From Demequina sp. (GTDB lineage: Bacteria; Actinomycetota; Actinomycetes; Actinomycetales; Demequinaceae), in assembly GCA_030148645.1 (NCBI GenBank), contig JASBTB010000014.1:22166-86165 (forward strand): a DNA stretch of 64,000 bases. The letters run 5' to 3'. The notes below the pieces were generated by a model that saw nothing but the letters and a program-made list of their open reading frames with translations, was not told the DNA's origin and searched no databases. Both the position numbers and the translations under genes were made by a program. Shown piece after piece: positions 10,730-22,822 of this stretch (positions are counted from its first letter, which is position 1; every line of letters begins with the position of its first letter).

Positions 10730-10745
10730 GTAACGGTGCGGAAAC
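10730..10745 (+). promoter_or_regulatory. Candidate GlnR box upstream of amtB
   Basis: GTAAC-N6-GAAAC matches the actinobacterial GlnR half-site pair, about 80 bp upstream of amtB. Confidence 0.55.
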
Positions 10746-10824
10746 GTGCGCGGCGTTCAGGGGAAACCATGGTGCGCAAGGGTGGCACGTGACTGGCCAC
10801 ACGGCTGGTGAAAAGGAGACAAAC

Positions 10825-12401
<1,577 letters not shown>

Positions 12402-12415
12402 AGACCCACGTCACG

Positions 12416-14191
12416 ATGAGTCGTTCGGGCGGAGACCGGGACGCCTCACGCGCGGAGGTCCCGCACCCCGCTGGGGTGCGGGACCTCAAGCGCGACAGGC
12501 ACGAACTCGCCGTCGCATTGGCGGGCCAGCCAGGACGCCAGCGCAGGCAGGCGCTCGGCGATCTGGTCCTCGCACGCCTGACCGAACACTTCCGTGCCGC
12601 GGCCGATGGTGTCGAGGGCATCGCGCTCGCCGCAGTCGGCAGCGTGGGACGCGCAGACGCGGGCCCCCATTCGGACCTTGACCTGGTGCTTCTCCACGAT
12701 GGATCCCCGGCTGGCAAGGCGGTCGCGGCCGACGTTGCACAGCGCCTGTGGTATCCGATTTGGGATGCTGGCCTGCACCTGGACCACTCCACGCGGTCTC
12801 TCGCGGAGTGCCGTCACGTGGCCTCCAAGGACCTGGCGGCCGCCGCGGGCCTGCTGGACCTGCGCCACGTCGCCGGAGACGAGATGCTCGCGCTCCAGGC
12901 ACGCTCGGCCATCCTCGCCGACTGGCGCTCCGCGGCGCGCAAGCGGCTGCCAGAACTGCTCGCGGCCTCGCGCGCACGGGCCGAACGCTGTGGTGAACTC
13001 GCCTATCTCATCGAGCCCAACATCAAGGAGTCACGCGGCGGTCTGCGCGACTACGTCAGCCTCACCGCGCTCGCGGCGACCTGGCTCACCGATCGTCCGC
13101 ACGGCGCCGTCGACGAAGCCGCACAACACCTTCTCGACGTGCGCGACGCGCTCCACACGGCGTCGGGCAGGCCCGCCCAGATCGTCGGCCGACACGTGGC
13201 TGTGGACGTCGCCGACGCGCTCGGTATGGACGACACGGACGAACTGCTCGCATCGATCGCCGACGCTGGCCGCACGATAGCGTTCGCAGTCGGCACCACC
13301 GAACGTGGCGCCCGCCGCTCGTTGGAGAAGTCCGGCGTGGGGTCGCGTGCCTTCCTGGCCAAACGTCTGCGTACCGCACCACGTCACGTCCACGTCGCCC
13401 AAGGTCTCATCGACGTGGACGGCGAACTGGCGCTAGCGCCGGGATACTCGGCTGAGGCCGACTCCGTCCTTCCCATGCGCGCTGCCGCCGCGGCAGCATC
13501 GGCGGGGCTCACCTTCACGCCGAGCCTTCTCGAGTCCTTCACGCGGTGCCCCGAGCCGGAACACCCCTGGCCACCTGAGGCGCTGGGCGCCTTCAGCGAA
13601 CTTCTCCGCAAGGGTGACCACCTTGTGGATGTCTGGGAGACGCTCGACGTGGCAGGACAAATTGTCCGGTGGCTTCCCCAGTGGGCTGCGGTCAGAAACC
13701 GCCCCCAACGCAACCCCTTCCACGTCTATACGGTGGACCGCCACCAGATCGAAACGGTCGCACTCGCAGGCACACTGCGTAGGCAGGTGGTCGATCCGGA
13801 TCTGCTGCTGTATGCGGCACTTTTCCACGACATCGGCAAGCAAGCAGGCGTCACGAATCACTCGAAGTTTGGCGCCGGGCTCATTCCCGGCATCGTCGCC
13901 CGTATGGGCCTGTCCGAGTCTCAAGGCAACGACATCCACATTCTGGTGCGTGAACATCTCACGCTCGCCCACTTCGCCACCACCAAAGACGCGGCAGACC
14001 CCGCCGTGGCAACGGAACTCATCGGCAGGCTCGACGGCCGGGCCGACCTTTTCGAGACGCTTCGTGCACTCACCGAGGCGGACGCCAAGGCGGCCAGTCC
14101 CAAAGCCTGGACGACGTGGCGCGAGCAACTCATCGACACCCTCACCGCTCGCGTGCGCGCCACCTTCGCCCACGCACCGCAGGTAGGCTAG
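12416..14191 (+). CDS. glnD: [Protein-PII] uridylyltransferase/adenylyltransferase
   Basis: GSVGRADAGPHSDLDLVLLHD nucleotidyltransferase motif, IKESRGGLRDY, HD motif HDIGKQ; downstream of glnB. Confidence 0.93.
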   Translation: MSRSGGDRDASRAEVPHPAGVRDLKRDRHELAVALAGQPGRQRRQALGDLVLARLTEHFRAAADGVEGIALAAVGSVGRADAGPHSDLDLVLLHDGSPAGKAVAADVAQRLWYPIWDAGLHLDHSTRSLAECRHVASKDLAAAAGLLDLRHVAGDEMLALQARSAILADWRSAARKRLPELLAASRARAERCGELAYLIEPNIKESRGGLRDYVSLTALAATWLTDRPHGAVDEAAQHLLDVRDALHTASGRPAQIVGRHVAVDVADALGMDDTDELLASIADAGRTIAFAVGTTERGARRSLEKSGVGSRAFLAKRLRTAPRHVHVAQGLIDVDGELALAPGYSAEADSVLPMRAAAAAASAGLTFTPSLLESFTRCPEPEHPWPPEALGAFSELLRKGDHLVDVWETLDVAGQIVRWLPQWAAVRNRPQRNPFHVYTVDRHQIETVALAGTLRRQVVDPDLLLYAALFHDIGKQAGVTNHSKFGAGLIPGIVARMGLSESQGNDIHILVREHLTLAHFATTKDAADPAVATELIGRLDGRADLFETLRALTEADAKAASPKAWTTWREQLIDTLTARVRATFAHAPQVG

Positions 14192-14220
14192 TCGACACCG
14201 TTTGCCCCGAAGGGAGAGCC

Positions 14221-15813
14221 GTGTTCGCCAGCCTGTCCGACCGACTGACAGCCACGTTCCGCACTCTTCGTGGCAAGGGACGGCTCACTGACGCCGATAT
14301 CGATGGCACCGTCCTGGAGATCAGGCGTGCCCTATTGGACGCCGACGTTGCCCTGCCAGCGGTGACCACGTTCACGGAGCGGATCCGGGCCCGTGCCGTC
14401 GGCGCCGAGGTCTCTCGGTCTCTCAACCCAGGCCAGCAGGTCGTCAAGATCGTGCACGAGGAACTCATCGAGATCCTCGGTGGGAGTGCCAGGCCGTTGC
14501 GCGTCGCCAAGACAGGGCCCACCGTCATCATGCTTGCGGGTCTTCAGGGCGCGGGCAAGACGACGTTTGCAGGCAAGTTGGCGTACCATCTCAAGGCTCT
14601 GGGTCACACGCCGCTTCTCGTGGCCGCAGACCTGCAGCGCCCCAACGCGGTGACGCAACTCGAAGTGGTGGCAGAGCGCGCTGGGGTGCCCGTGTTCGCT
14701 CCCGAGCCGGGCGTGACGCGCGAGGACGAAAAGGTGCGCGGCAACCCGGTGAAGGTGGCGGGCAACGCGATCAAGGAGGCGACCAGGCGGCAGCACTCCG
14801 TCGTGATCGTCGACACGGCCGGTCGGCTCGGCGTGGATCGCGAGTTGATGAAGCAGGCCAGCGACATCCGCAAGGCGATCGATCCCGACGAGGTCCTCTT
14901 TGTCATCGACGCGATGATCGGTCAAGACGCGGTCGCCACCGCCCAGGCCTTCCAGGCGGGTGTCGCGATGACGGGCGTGGTGCTCACCAAACTCGATGGC
15001 GATGCGCGTGGCGGTGCGGCGCTGTCGGTGCGCGAAGTCACCGGCGTCCCGATCCTCTATGCGTCGACGGGTGAGAAACTCGACGAGTTCGAGGTGTTCC
15101 ATCCCGAGCGGATGGCGGGGCGCATTCTCGACATGGGCGACGTCTTGTCGCTCATCGAGAAGGCTGAGGCCACCTTCGACCAGGCCGAGGCACAGCGCAT
15201 GGCCGACAAGATGTCCAAGGGCGAGGACTTCACCCTGACCGACTTCTTAAGCCAGATGCAGCAGCTCAAGAATATGGGCTCGATGAAGAAGATGCTGACG
15301 ATGCTTCCCGGTATGGGGCAGATGCGCGATCAGATCGACAATCTGGACGAGGCCGAGCTGACGCGCACCGAGGCCATCATCCAGTCGATGACACCTCTTG
15401 AACGCGACAATCCCAAGGTGCTCAACGGCTCGCGCCGATCCCGCATTGCCGCCGGATCGGGCACGTCGGTCGCACAGATCAACGCCCTGGTGAAGCGCTT
15501 TGAAGACGCGCAGCGGATGATGAAGGCCATGGCTGGGGGCGGGGGGATGCCCGGGCTGGGCGGCCTGCCCACGATGGCTCCGGGCGCGATGCCAGGCGGC
15601 AAGAAGTCCAAGGGCAAGCAGGCTCCGCAACGCAAGGTGAAGGGCAAGTCGGGCAACCCGGCTAAGCGTGCCGCCCAGGAACGCGCGCTGCGTGAGCACG
15701 GTGCGCCCGCTCCGGCATCGGGAAGCGCCTTTGGTCTGGGTCGCCCCACCTCCGACGAGCCGGAGTTTGATCCCTCGCAGCTTCCCAGCCTGGACAAGTA
15801 CCTGCGCGGATGA
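14221..15813 (+). CDS. ffh: Signal recognition particle protein Ffh
   Basis: GLQGAGKTTFAGKLA, DTAGRLGVDREL, Met-rich M domain. Confidence 0.96.
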   Translation: MFASLSDRLTATFRTLRGKGRLTDADIDGTVLEIRRALLDADVALPAVTTFTERIRARAVGAEVSRSLNPGQQVVKIVHEELIEILGGSARPLRVAKTGPTVIMLAGLQGAGKTTFAGKLAYHLKALGHTPLLVAADLQRPNAVTQLEVVAERAGVPVFAPEPGVTREDEKVRGNPVKVAGNAIKEATRRQHSVVIVDTAGRLGVDRELMKQASDIRKAIDPDEVLFVIDAMIGQDAVATAQAFQAGVAMTGVVLTKLDGDARGGAALSVREVTGVPILYASTGEKLDEFEVFHPERMAGRILDMGDVLSLIEKAEATFDQAEAQRMADKMSKGEDFTLTDFLSQMQQLKNMGSMKKMLTMLPGMGQMRDQIDNLDEAELTRTEAIIQSMTPLERDNPKVLNGSRRSRIAAGSGTSVAQINALVKRFEDAQRMMKAMAGGGGMPGLGGLPTMAPGAMPGGKKSKGKQAPQRKVKGKSGNPAKRAAQERALREHGAPAPASGSAFGLGRPTSDEPEFDPSQLPSLDKYLRG

Positions 15814-16895
15814 CGGCATACGAGTTGACGGGTCCGATCCTCGCCGCCGAGGACCGGACCGTCGGCAAGGCCTGGGTGGTGGGCGGACGTGTCACCTACG
15901 AACGGCCCCGGCACACCGACGTCACGCGGATCGGTGGCTGGGTGATTCCGGGGCTTGTCGACATGCATTGCCACCTGTCGGTTGGTCCCTCCGGTCCCGT
16001 GGATGGCGACCTGGTGCTCAAGCACGCACTGACCGAGCGCGACGCGGGAGTCCTCATGGTGAGGGACACGGGCTCAGCATCGTCACTGGAGGTGCTCGAC
16101 GGTCGAAACGATGTTCCCAAGGTGTATCGCTCGGGTCGGTTCATCGCTCGTCCCAAGCGATACCTCAAGGGCTACGCCGTCGAGGTCGAACCCGACGAAT
16201 TGGCGGCCGAGGCGGCCCGCCAGGCCAGGGCATCGGGTTCGTGGGTCAAGATCATCGCCGACTGGATCGACCGCGACCTTGGCGACGAGGCGGATCTCAC
16301 GCCGCTGTGGTCGCCGACGCAACTCGCCGACGCGGTGGCTGCGGCCCATGCCGAGGGTGCCAGAGTGACCGCCCACACGTTCGCCACCGAGTCACTGGAG
16401 CCTCTGCTCGACGCCGATGTGGACTGTATCGAACACGGCACGGGCATGACCGACAGCCACATGGCACGTGCGGCGGCGTCTGGAACGCCGGTGGTTCCCA
16501 CGGTGCTCCAGATCGCCAATTTCGCGTCGTTTGCCGCGCTGGCCTCCGAGCGCTTCCCCCGGTTTGCCGAGCGGATGCGACGCATGTATGAGGCCAGGCA
16601 CGAGCATGTCACCCGAATGTGGGAGGCGGGCATCACACTTTTGACCGGCACGGATGCAGGCAGTTCCATCGCCCACGGTGACCTTGCGCGGGAGGCGGCC
16701 GAGATGGCGCGGTGCATCCCCGCGGTTGACGTCGTGGCGGGTGCCACCTGGCGGGCCAGGACCTTCCTTGGTGCCCCCGGGTTGGCGGAAGGGGAACCGG
16801 CCGACCTCGTGGTCCTGGCTCGCGACCCGCGCGAAGATATCGGCGTGCTCGCCGCTCCCACCGTTGTCATGCTCGACGGTGTCACCATAATCTGA
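15810..16895 (+). CDS. Amidohydrolase family protein
   Basis: WVIPGLVDMHCHL, TLLTGTDAG, GLAEGEPADLVVL; ATGA overlap with ffh. Confidence 0.85.
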   Translation: MTAYELTGPILAAEDRTVGKAWVVGGRVTYERPRHTDVTRIGGWVIPGLVDMHCHLSVGPSGPVDGDLVLKHALTERDAGVLMVRDTGSASSLEVLDGRNDVPKVYRSGRFIARPKRYLKGYAVEVEPDELAAEAARQARASGSWVKIIADWIDRDLGDEADLTPLWSPTQLADAVAAAHAEGARVTAHTFATESLEPLLDADVDCIEHGTGMTDSHMARAAASGTPVVPTVLQIANFASFAALASERFPRFAERMRRMYEARHEHVTRMWEAGITLLTGTDAGSSIAHGDLAREAAEMARCIPAVDVVAGATWRARTFLGAPGLAEGEPADLVVLARDPREDIGVLAAPTVVMLDGVTII

Positions 16896-16981
16896 GGCCC
16901 TTCTGAGGCACTTGTGAGAATGTGCCGCCACTGTGGACCTATCGCACCGCATCGGGCGGGGCCAGGCCTCAGGGAGAAATC

Positions 16982-17512
16982 GTGAAGCGCAATCGAGCGG
17001 CACTTGTCACCTCGGTGTCAACGGCCATGTTGGGTGCCGGGTGGGCGGCAGGCGTCGTCGGTACGGCGTTCGCGGCACAGGACCCCGCGTCGACCGCCAC
17101 CCTGGGCGCAGCAGGCACGCAGTCGTCCTCCGTGGAAACGTCGACTGGAGCCTCGACGTTTCCAAGCGCCGCCCCGTCGGCTTCGGCGTCCGCGCCAGCG
17201 GCCGCCGCACCCTCGTCCGCGCCAGCGGCACCCAGCGGCACCTTTGACGGTGCGACCACCCAGACCCGCTATGGCAACTACCAGGTCGAGATCACGGTCG
17301 CGGCCGGCACGATCACCGACATCTCGATGTTGCAAAGCGGCAGTAGCGACGGGACGTCGCGACAGATCAGCGGATACGCCCTGCCACGGCTGATCAGCGC
17401 CGTGCTGCACAAGCAAACGGCGAATGTGGGTTACGTGTCCGGTGCGAGCTACACGACGCAAGGCTTTGAGACGTCGGTCCAGTCGGCGATGCAGGCGGCG
17501 GGTCTCGCGTGA
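16982..17512 (+). CDS. FMN-binding domain protein (candidate ApbE flavinylation substrate)
   Basis: Signal-like N terminus, low-complexity Ala/Ser linker, C-terminal FMN-bind domain with SGASYTT. Confidence 0.78.
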   Translation: MKRNRAALVTSVSTAMLGAGWAAGVVGTAFAAQDPASTATLGAAGTQSSSVETSTGASTFPSAAPSASASAPAAAAPSSAPAAPSGTFDGATTQTRYGNYQVEITVAAGTITDISMLQSGSSDGTSRQISGYALPRLISAVLHKQTANVGYVSGASYTTQGFETSVQSAMQAAGLA

Positions 17513-18900
17513 GCGTCGACGTGCGCGTGCCCATCACCGGGGACACTTTCGCTGACCGCGTCCGGACTGACTCGGCATGGCGGGACACCCTTGAGAGCAT
17601 CTTCTGGCTTTCCGGCGTGGGGGCCGTGTCGCTCATGCTTGCCACGGGTGCTCCCATCGGAAGTTTCGGCGACGCACTGACCACCATCGGCCGCGTCACG
17701 GGAATCGTCGCGGCGACCATGATGATGGTCCAGCTTCTGGTGATTGCCCGTGTGCCGTTCATCGAACGGCGCCTAGGCCATGACCGCGCCGCGGCGCTGC
17801 ACGGCAGGTTGGGACGCATCGGCTTCATCGTGATCTTTGTCCACGTGGCCACGCTCGTCCTCGGCTATGCGGCACGCACCAACACGGGATGGTGGGACCA
17901 GGCGTGGGCGTTCGCCCTGCGATACGGCAACGAGATGACCATCGCTGTGATCGGGTTCTGGCTGCTCATCGCGATCGTGGTGACGTCACTGGCCGCCGTG
18001 CGCACCAGGTGGAGGTATGAAAGATGGCACGCGGTTCATCTGCTCACCTATGTGACTGTCGCCATCAGCATTCCTCACCAGTTCGTGAACGGGACCACCT
18101 TCTCCGGGGTCGCCACGACGCCCACCGACACATTTGCCCGCTGGTACTGGGCCGCGCTGTGGACCGTCAGTGTCGGAGGGTTCCTGTTGTATCGGTGGCT
18201 ACGCCCGCTGTGGCACCTGATGCGACACCAGATCACGGTCACCAGGGTGGACAGCAATAGCGACGGCACCATCTCCGTGGAAATGACCGGCCGCGCGCTC
18301 CAGCGGATGAACCCGAAGGCCGGTCAGTTCTTCATGTGGCGCTTCCTCGCTCCGGGCATGTGGACTGAGGCCCATCCGTTCTCGCTGTCCCGAGTGCCAC
18401 GCGGAAATGCCCTCCGCATCACCGTCAAGCCGGTGGGTGACCACACGGCCGCCTTGGCACAGGTGCTTCCCGGCACCAAGGTGATGGCGGAGGGTCCCTT
18501 GGGGCGCTTCACCACGGAACACCGGCGAACTCACGGAGTCGTCTTGGCTGGCGCTGGCTCCGGCATCGCTCCCATCGTGGCCATCCTTGAGGAACTGGAC
18601 TCCTCAGATCCGATCGTGGTCTTCTTGAGGGCCCGCAGCGCCTCGGAAATCCCGCACCTGGACGAGGTGAGGGAACTCGCCCACGAACGCGGGGCCACGT
18701 TGTACCTTCTCGAAGGTCGGCGGGGCGAGGGCTGGCGTCCTCAGGGCCTCACCGGTGCCATGACGGAGTTCGTGCCAAGGATCGCCGGGTCGGACATCTA
18801 TGTGTGCGGCCCGGCCGCCTGGGCCGAGGCCGTGCTTGATGAGGCGCGCGCCTGTGGGGCGCCCCAAGAGCACCTCCACTACGAGCAGTTCGCCTGGTAG
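17509..18900 (+). CDS. Ferric reductase-like transmembrane protein with FAD/NAD oxidoreductase domain
   Basis: TM helices, HPFSLSRVP, GAGSGIAPIVAIL, YVCGPAAWAEAV. Confidence 0.85.
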   Translation: MSVDVRVPITGDTFADRVRTDSAWRDTLESIFWLSGVGAVSLMLATGAPIGSFGDALTTIGRVTGIVAATMMMVQLLVIARVPFIERRLGHDRAAALHGRLGRIGFIVIFVHVATLVLGYAARTNTGWWDQAWAFALRYGNEMTIAVIGFWLLIAIVVTSLAAVRTRWRYERWHAVHLLTYVTVAISIPHQFVNGTTFSGVATTPTDTFARWYWAALWTVSVGGFLLYRWLRPLWHLMRHQITVTRVDSNSDGTISVEMTGRALQRMNPKAGQFFMWRFLAPGMWTEAHPFSLSRVPRGNALRITVKPVGDHTAALAQVLPGTKVMAEGPLGRFTTEHRRTHGVVLAGAGSGIAPIVAILEELDSSDPIVVFLRARSASEIPHLDEVRELAHERGATLYLLEGRRGEGWRPQGLTGAMTEFVPRIAGSDIYVCGPAAWAEAVLDEARACGAPQEHLHYEQFAW

Positions 18901-19007
18901 CGACCGTCTCGGGGGAATGGGAGCGCCGCGTCCCGCGTTGCGCACGACGGTAACGGCTCACGTGCAGCCTACGAAGCCATGCGAGATCACGCGAGGAAGG
19001 AACGTCG

Positions 19008-19286
19008 ATGAGGGCGAGCCTGGCGCTGAGCCCGGTTCGGATCGTGGTGCCTTCGCGGTGGTCCGACATGGCTTCCGTCGCAATCTGCGTGGTTGCCGCG
19101 ATCGGTGTGGCTTTCTTCCTTCGTGGTGTGCTGGTATCCCGGGTCAACGCTTGGGCCATGCCCACCATCGTGCACAGGGTGCCCAGGGTTCAACGCGCCG
19201 ACGTCGAGTTCGTCTTGGGCGCCTCGATCACGTCACCCGTGGCGGTTGAGTCCGTTGCTGGCAATGTGCACGAAGCGGCACGATAG
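19008..19286 (+). CDS. Hypothetical membrane protein
   Basis: Short ORF between ferric reductase and apbE with one hydrophobic helix. Confidence 0.4.
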   Translation: MRASLALSPVRIVVPSRWSDMASVAICVVAAIGVAFFLRGVLVSRVNAWAMPTIVHRVPRVQRADVEFVLGASITSPVAVESVAGNVHEAAR

Positions 19287-19434
19287 CGATGAGGGCGTCT
19301 CAGGAGGCGGCGATGGCGATCGGTGGTGTCAAGATGGCGGCCGTGGTACCTGCGCGTGTGTCGCGACCGCGTCCCGGCGGGCACCACTCGAGGTCCGCAC
19401 CCGCCCTTGTCAACGACGCTCAGGAGGCGAACTC

Positions 19435-20226
19435 GTGACGGCGGTGCCACCCTTCACATCGACCGTGACGGCCATGGGCATGCCGTTCGTCGTGCAGATG
19501 CAGATTCCAGCGTCCGTGACGGTGGCAACCGCCGCGGTGGAGCGTTTCCACGCCGAACTCACATGGGCCGACGAGGTCTTCTCCCTCTTCAAAGACGACT
19601 CCTACCTGTCCCGTCTCAACCGTGGCGAGATCTCAATCGATGACTGCCCGGAGGAGATGTTCGAGATTCTGAACGCCTGCGAGTGGTATCGGGCTAAGAC
19701 GTTGGGTGGCTTCGACGCGCGCCGCCCCGACCACCTCGATCCGAGCGGCATCGTCAAGGGGTGGGCGGTGGCGCGCGGCTCCGCAGCGCTCGATGCCATC
19801 GGTGCCGCATCCTGGATGATTGGCGCCAGTGGCGATGTCCTGGTGTCCGGCGAGGGGCACGAGTGGCGCATCGGTATCGCCGACCCCCGGGTCGTCGGCG
19901 ATCCGACCGGACGTGCCGTGGTGGATGTCGTGATGCTTGGTGGAAGGCTCAGGGCGCTGGCCACGTCGGGTGGCGCCAACAAAGGCTTACACATCTGGGA
20001 TCCGGTGACAGGACAAGGCGCCGACCACTACCTCCAGGTCTCGGTGATGGCCGCCAACATGGTGGACGCCGATGCCTGGGCCACGGCGATCGCGGCGGGC
20101 GGCGAGAGGGTCCTGTCCGCCGCGCTCGATGCTGGCATGGAGGCGATGGCTATCACCGCCGAACGCGACGACGGGACCTATGGGGCGTATGCATCGTCGG
20201 GCTGGCCCTCGATCCTGCCCGCGTAG
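19435..20226 (+). CDS. apbE: FAD:protein FMN transferase (ApbE family)
   Basis: GMPFVVQM, DPSGIVKGWAV, GASGDVLVSG, ATSGGANKG, VMAANMVDADAWATA. Confidence 0.85.
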   Translation: MTAVPPFTSTVTAMGMPFVVQMQIPASVTVATAAVERFHAELTWADEVFSLFKDDSYLSRLNRGEISIDDCPEEMFEILNACEWYRAKTLGGFDARRPDHLDPSGIVKGWAVARGSAALDAIGAASWMIGASGDVLVSGEGHEWRIGIADPRVVGDPTGRAVVDVVMLGGRLRALATSGGANKGLHIWDPVTGQGADHYLQVSVMAANMVDADAWATAIAAGGERVLSAALDAGMEAMAITAERDDGTYGAYASSGWPSILPA

Positions 20227-20380
20227 CGTTCGCGTAGCGTGCCCACCCTCTGGCATACTTGTCGGTTGGCGCTTGCGGCCCTCTACCCGCAGGTGACTAT
20301 TCGTCTTGTCAGGCGTCCCGGTCTATTTCCCGGACCGGTGCTGCCCGACTCACACCGAATCCTGAGGAGCAGTACCGAAA

Positions 20381-20962
20381 ATGGCAGCCAAGATCCGTCT
20401 CAAGCGCTTTGGCAAGAAGCGTGCACCGTACTACCGCGTCGTCGTCATGGACTCGCGTGCCAAGCGCGACGGCCGTGCGATCGAAGAGATCGGCAAGTAC
20501 CACCCCACCGAGGAGCCCTCGGTCATTGTCATCGACTCCGAGCGTGCGCAGTACTGGCTTTCGGTGGGCGCGCAGCCCTCCGATCAGGTCAGAGCGCTTC
20601 TGAAACTCACTGGCGACTGGGGGAAGTTCAAGGGCGACAAGGATGCGACGAGTACCGTCAAGGTAGCGCCGGGCAGGGTCAACGCCGAAGACGCCATCAA
20701 GGCGCACGCGGACGAGGCCGAGAAGCGCAAGGCCGCGAAGTCTGCCGCCAAGGAGGCCGAAGCGGCAGCCAAGGAGAAGGCCGCCAAGGAGGCCGAAGCG
20801 ACAGCCAAGGCCGCCTCGAAGGCTGAGGCCGACGCCGTCGCCGACGAGTCCTCCGAGGTCCCCACCGACGAAGCCAATGACGGTGATGTCCAGATCGCCG
20901 AGGGCAACCCGAGCGAAGGCGACGACAAGGTCGAGGGCGCCAACGACGTGGAAGCGAAGTAG
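20381..20962 (+). CDS. rpsP: 30S ribosomal protein S16 with Ala/Glu/Lys-rich C-terminal extension
   Basis: [42 protein letters not shown]. Confidence 0.96.
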   Translation: MAAKIRLKRFGKKRAPYYRVVVMDSRAKRDGRAIEEIGKYHPTEEPSVIVIDSERAQYWLSVGAQPSDQVRALLKLTGDWGKFKGDKDATSTVKVAPGRVNAEDAIKAHADEAEKRKAAKSAAKEAEAAAKEKAAKEAEATAKAASKAEADAVADESSEVPTDEANDGDVQIAEGNPSEGDDKVEGANDVEAK

Positions 20963-20965
20963 CGC

Positions 20966-21196
20966 ATGGTCCTCGAGGCCCTGGAGTTCCTGGTGCGTTC
21001 GATCGTCCGCAATCCGGAAGACGTACGTGTCACTGAGCGTGCGGGGCGTCGCGGAGTGACCCTGAATGTGGTGGTCCATCCGGACGATCTTCCGCGGGTC
21101 ATCGGCCGTCACGGCCGCACGGCGAATTCGTTGCGCACCGTCGTCGATGCGGTCGCGCGTGACGAGGTCCGCGTCAACATCGTCGACGTCGCCTAA
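20966..21196 (+). CDS. khpA: KH-domain RNA-binding protein
   Basis: VLEALEFLVRSIVRNPEDV, VIGRHGRTANSLRTVV; between rpsP and rimM. Confidence 0.9.
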   Translation: MVLEALEFLVRSIVRNPEDVRVTERAGRRGVTLNVVVHPDDLPRVIGRHGRTANSLRTVVDAVARDEVRVNIVDVA

Positions 21197-21214
21197 CGGT
21201 TACGTAGTGCGCGG

Positions 21215-21242
21215 GGCCCGGCCCCTTCCGAGGGACCGGGCC
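21215..21242 (+). terminator. GC hairpin downstream of khpA
   Basis: GGCCCGGccccttccgagggaCCGGGCC inverted repeat. Confidence 0.5.
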
Positions 21243-21439
21243 TTCCGCGTGTCCGATGGTACGAACCGGGCGCCTTCCGGACGGTACGAACCGGATCCGT
21301 GCGCGCCACGCCGCGTGGCGCACCCTTTTGGCAAAGGGTGCTGGCGTGTCGGCGCGCAAATTGGTTCGGGGCGTCGGGGCGCGGCTGGGGAGGGCACGTA
21401 GCGTCCCGACCGCACCCGCAGCACCCTAGTCTTGATCCC

Positions 21440-21970
21440 ATGAAGGTGACTGTCGCGCGCGTCGGCCGCGCCCATGGACTCAAGGGCGAGGTGTCGGTCG
21501 AACTGAGGACCGACATTCCCGAGCAGCGACTTCGGCCGGGCGCTGTGCTGGAGACTGAGCCAGCCGCAGCAGGCCCGCTCACGGTGATCTCCGCCCGGAC
21601 CCAGTCTGGCCGCTGGTACGTGAGGCTTGAGGGGATCGCAAGCCGCGAAGCCGCCGAGGCGGCCAGGGGCCTCGAGTTGATGGTCGAGGCGGACGAGGAT
21701 GAAGAAGACGGCGCCTGGTACGTTCACCAACTGGTTGGGCTGCGTGCCGAGCGCCCGGACGGCACCCTGGTGGGCGACGTGGTGGACCTGATGGACATGC
21801 CCGCCCAGGATCTGCTAATTGTCCGCGAGCCGTCGGGGCGCCGCTCCATGATTCCGTTTGTCGAGGACTTCGTTCCGGAGGTCGATGTCGAGGGCGGCCG
21901 CGTCGTCGTGACCCCGCCCTTCGGGCTTCTTGGTGGTGAAGAGCAGGCGGACACTGGGGAGCCGCACTAG
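21440..21970 (+). CDS. rimM: Ribosome maturation factor RimM
   Basis: [27 protein letters not shown]-barrel end [12 protein letters not shown]. Confidence 0.93.
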   Translation: MKVTVARVGRAHGLKGEVSVELRTDIPEQRLRPGAVLETEPAAAGPLTVISARTQSGRWYVRLEGIASREAAEAARGLELMVEADEDEEDGAWYVHQLVGLRAERPDGTLVGDVVDLMDMPAQDLLIVREPSGRRSMIPFVEDFVPEVDVEGGRVVVTPPFGLLGGEEQADTGEPH

Positions 21971-22695
21971 TGCGTATCGACGTCGTCAGCATCTTCCCCG
22001 AATTCTTCTCGGTGTTGGATGTGTCCCTGCTGGGCAAGGCCCGCCAGGCCGAACTGGTGCAGGCGCACGTCCACGATTTGCGCCAGTGGGCTGACGTGAA
22101 GCCGGACGGCACGCCCGATGTGCACCGCGCCGTGGACGACTCTCCCTTTGGGGGGGGAGCGGGAATGGTGATGAGGGCCGACGTCTGGGGCAGAGCGCTC
22201 GACGATGTGCTCCAACCCGGCGGGGTGCTGGTGATCCCAAGTCCGGCAGGTAGTCCCTTCACCCAGGCGCTCGCGGCCGACCTTGCTCAGGCCGAGCAGA
22301 TCGCCTTCGCTTGCGGACGCTACGAGGGCATCGACGCCCGGGTGGCCGAGCACTACGAGGCAGCCGGTTTTCGCGTCGCGGAGTTGTCGCTTGGCGACTA
22401 CGTGCTCAACGGCGGAGAAGTCGCGGCGGTGGCAATGATCGAGGCCATCGCCAGGCTGATTCCAGGATTCATGGGCAATGCAGCCAGCGTCGTCGAGGAG
22501 AGTCACGCCGACGGTCTGCTGGAGTACCCGCCATACACGAGGCCCGCTTCATGGCGGGGTCTCGAGGTGCCTCGCGTTCTCCTCAGTGGCCACCACGGCA
22601 TGATCGCGCGGTGGCGTCGCGAGCAGCAGATGGCACGCACGCGCCTGCGCCGTCCGGACCTGCTCGCCGACGATGACGACGGTGTGGCACAATAG
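21970..22695 (+). CDS. trmD: tRNA (guanine-N1)-methyltransferase
   Basis: [34 protein letters not shown]. Confidence 0.95.
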   Translation: MRIDVVSIFPEFFSVLDVSLLGKARQAELVQAHVHDLRQWADVKPDGTPDVHRAVDDSPFGGGAGMVMRADVWGRALDDVLQPGGVLVIPSPAGSPFTQALAADLAQAEQIAFACGRYEGIDARVAEHYEAAGFRVAELSLGDYVLNGGEVAAVAMIEAIARLIPGFMGNAASVVEESHADGLLEYPPYTRPASWRGLEVPRVLLSGHHGMIARWRREQQMARTRLRRPDLLADDDDGVAQ

Positions 22696-22822
22696 TGCGT
22701 CGGTGCGCGCGGAGTTGAACCTGCCACAGGGGGTTCAGCGGTTCCCGCGGCGTAACACCCTTTATCGAGTGCCGTAAGGCAAGAGATCGTGGATGACCTG
22801 TGGCAACTGCGAGGAGTCAGAC

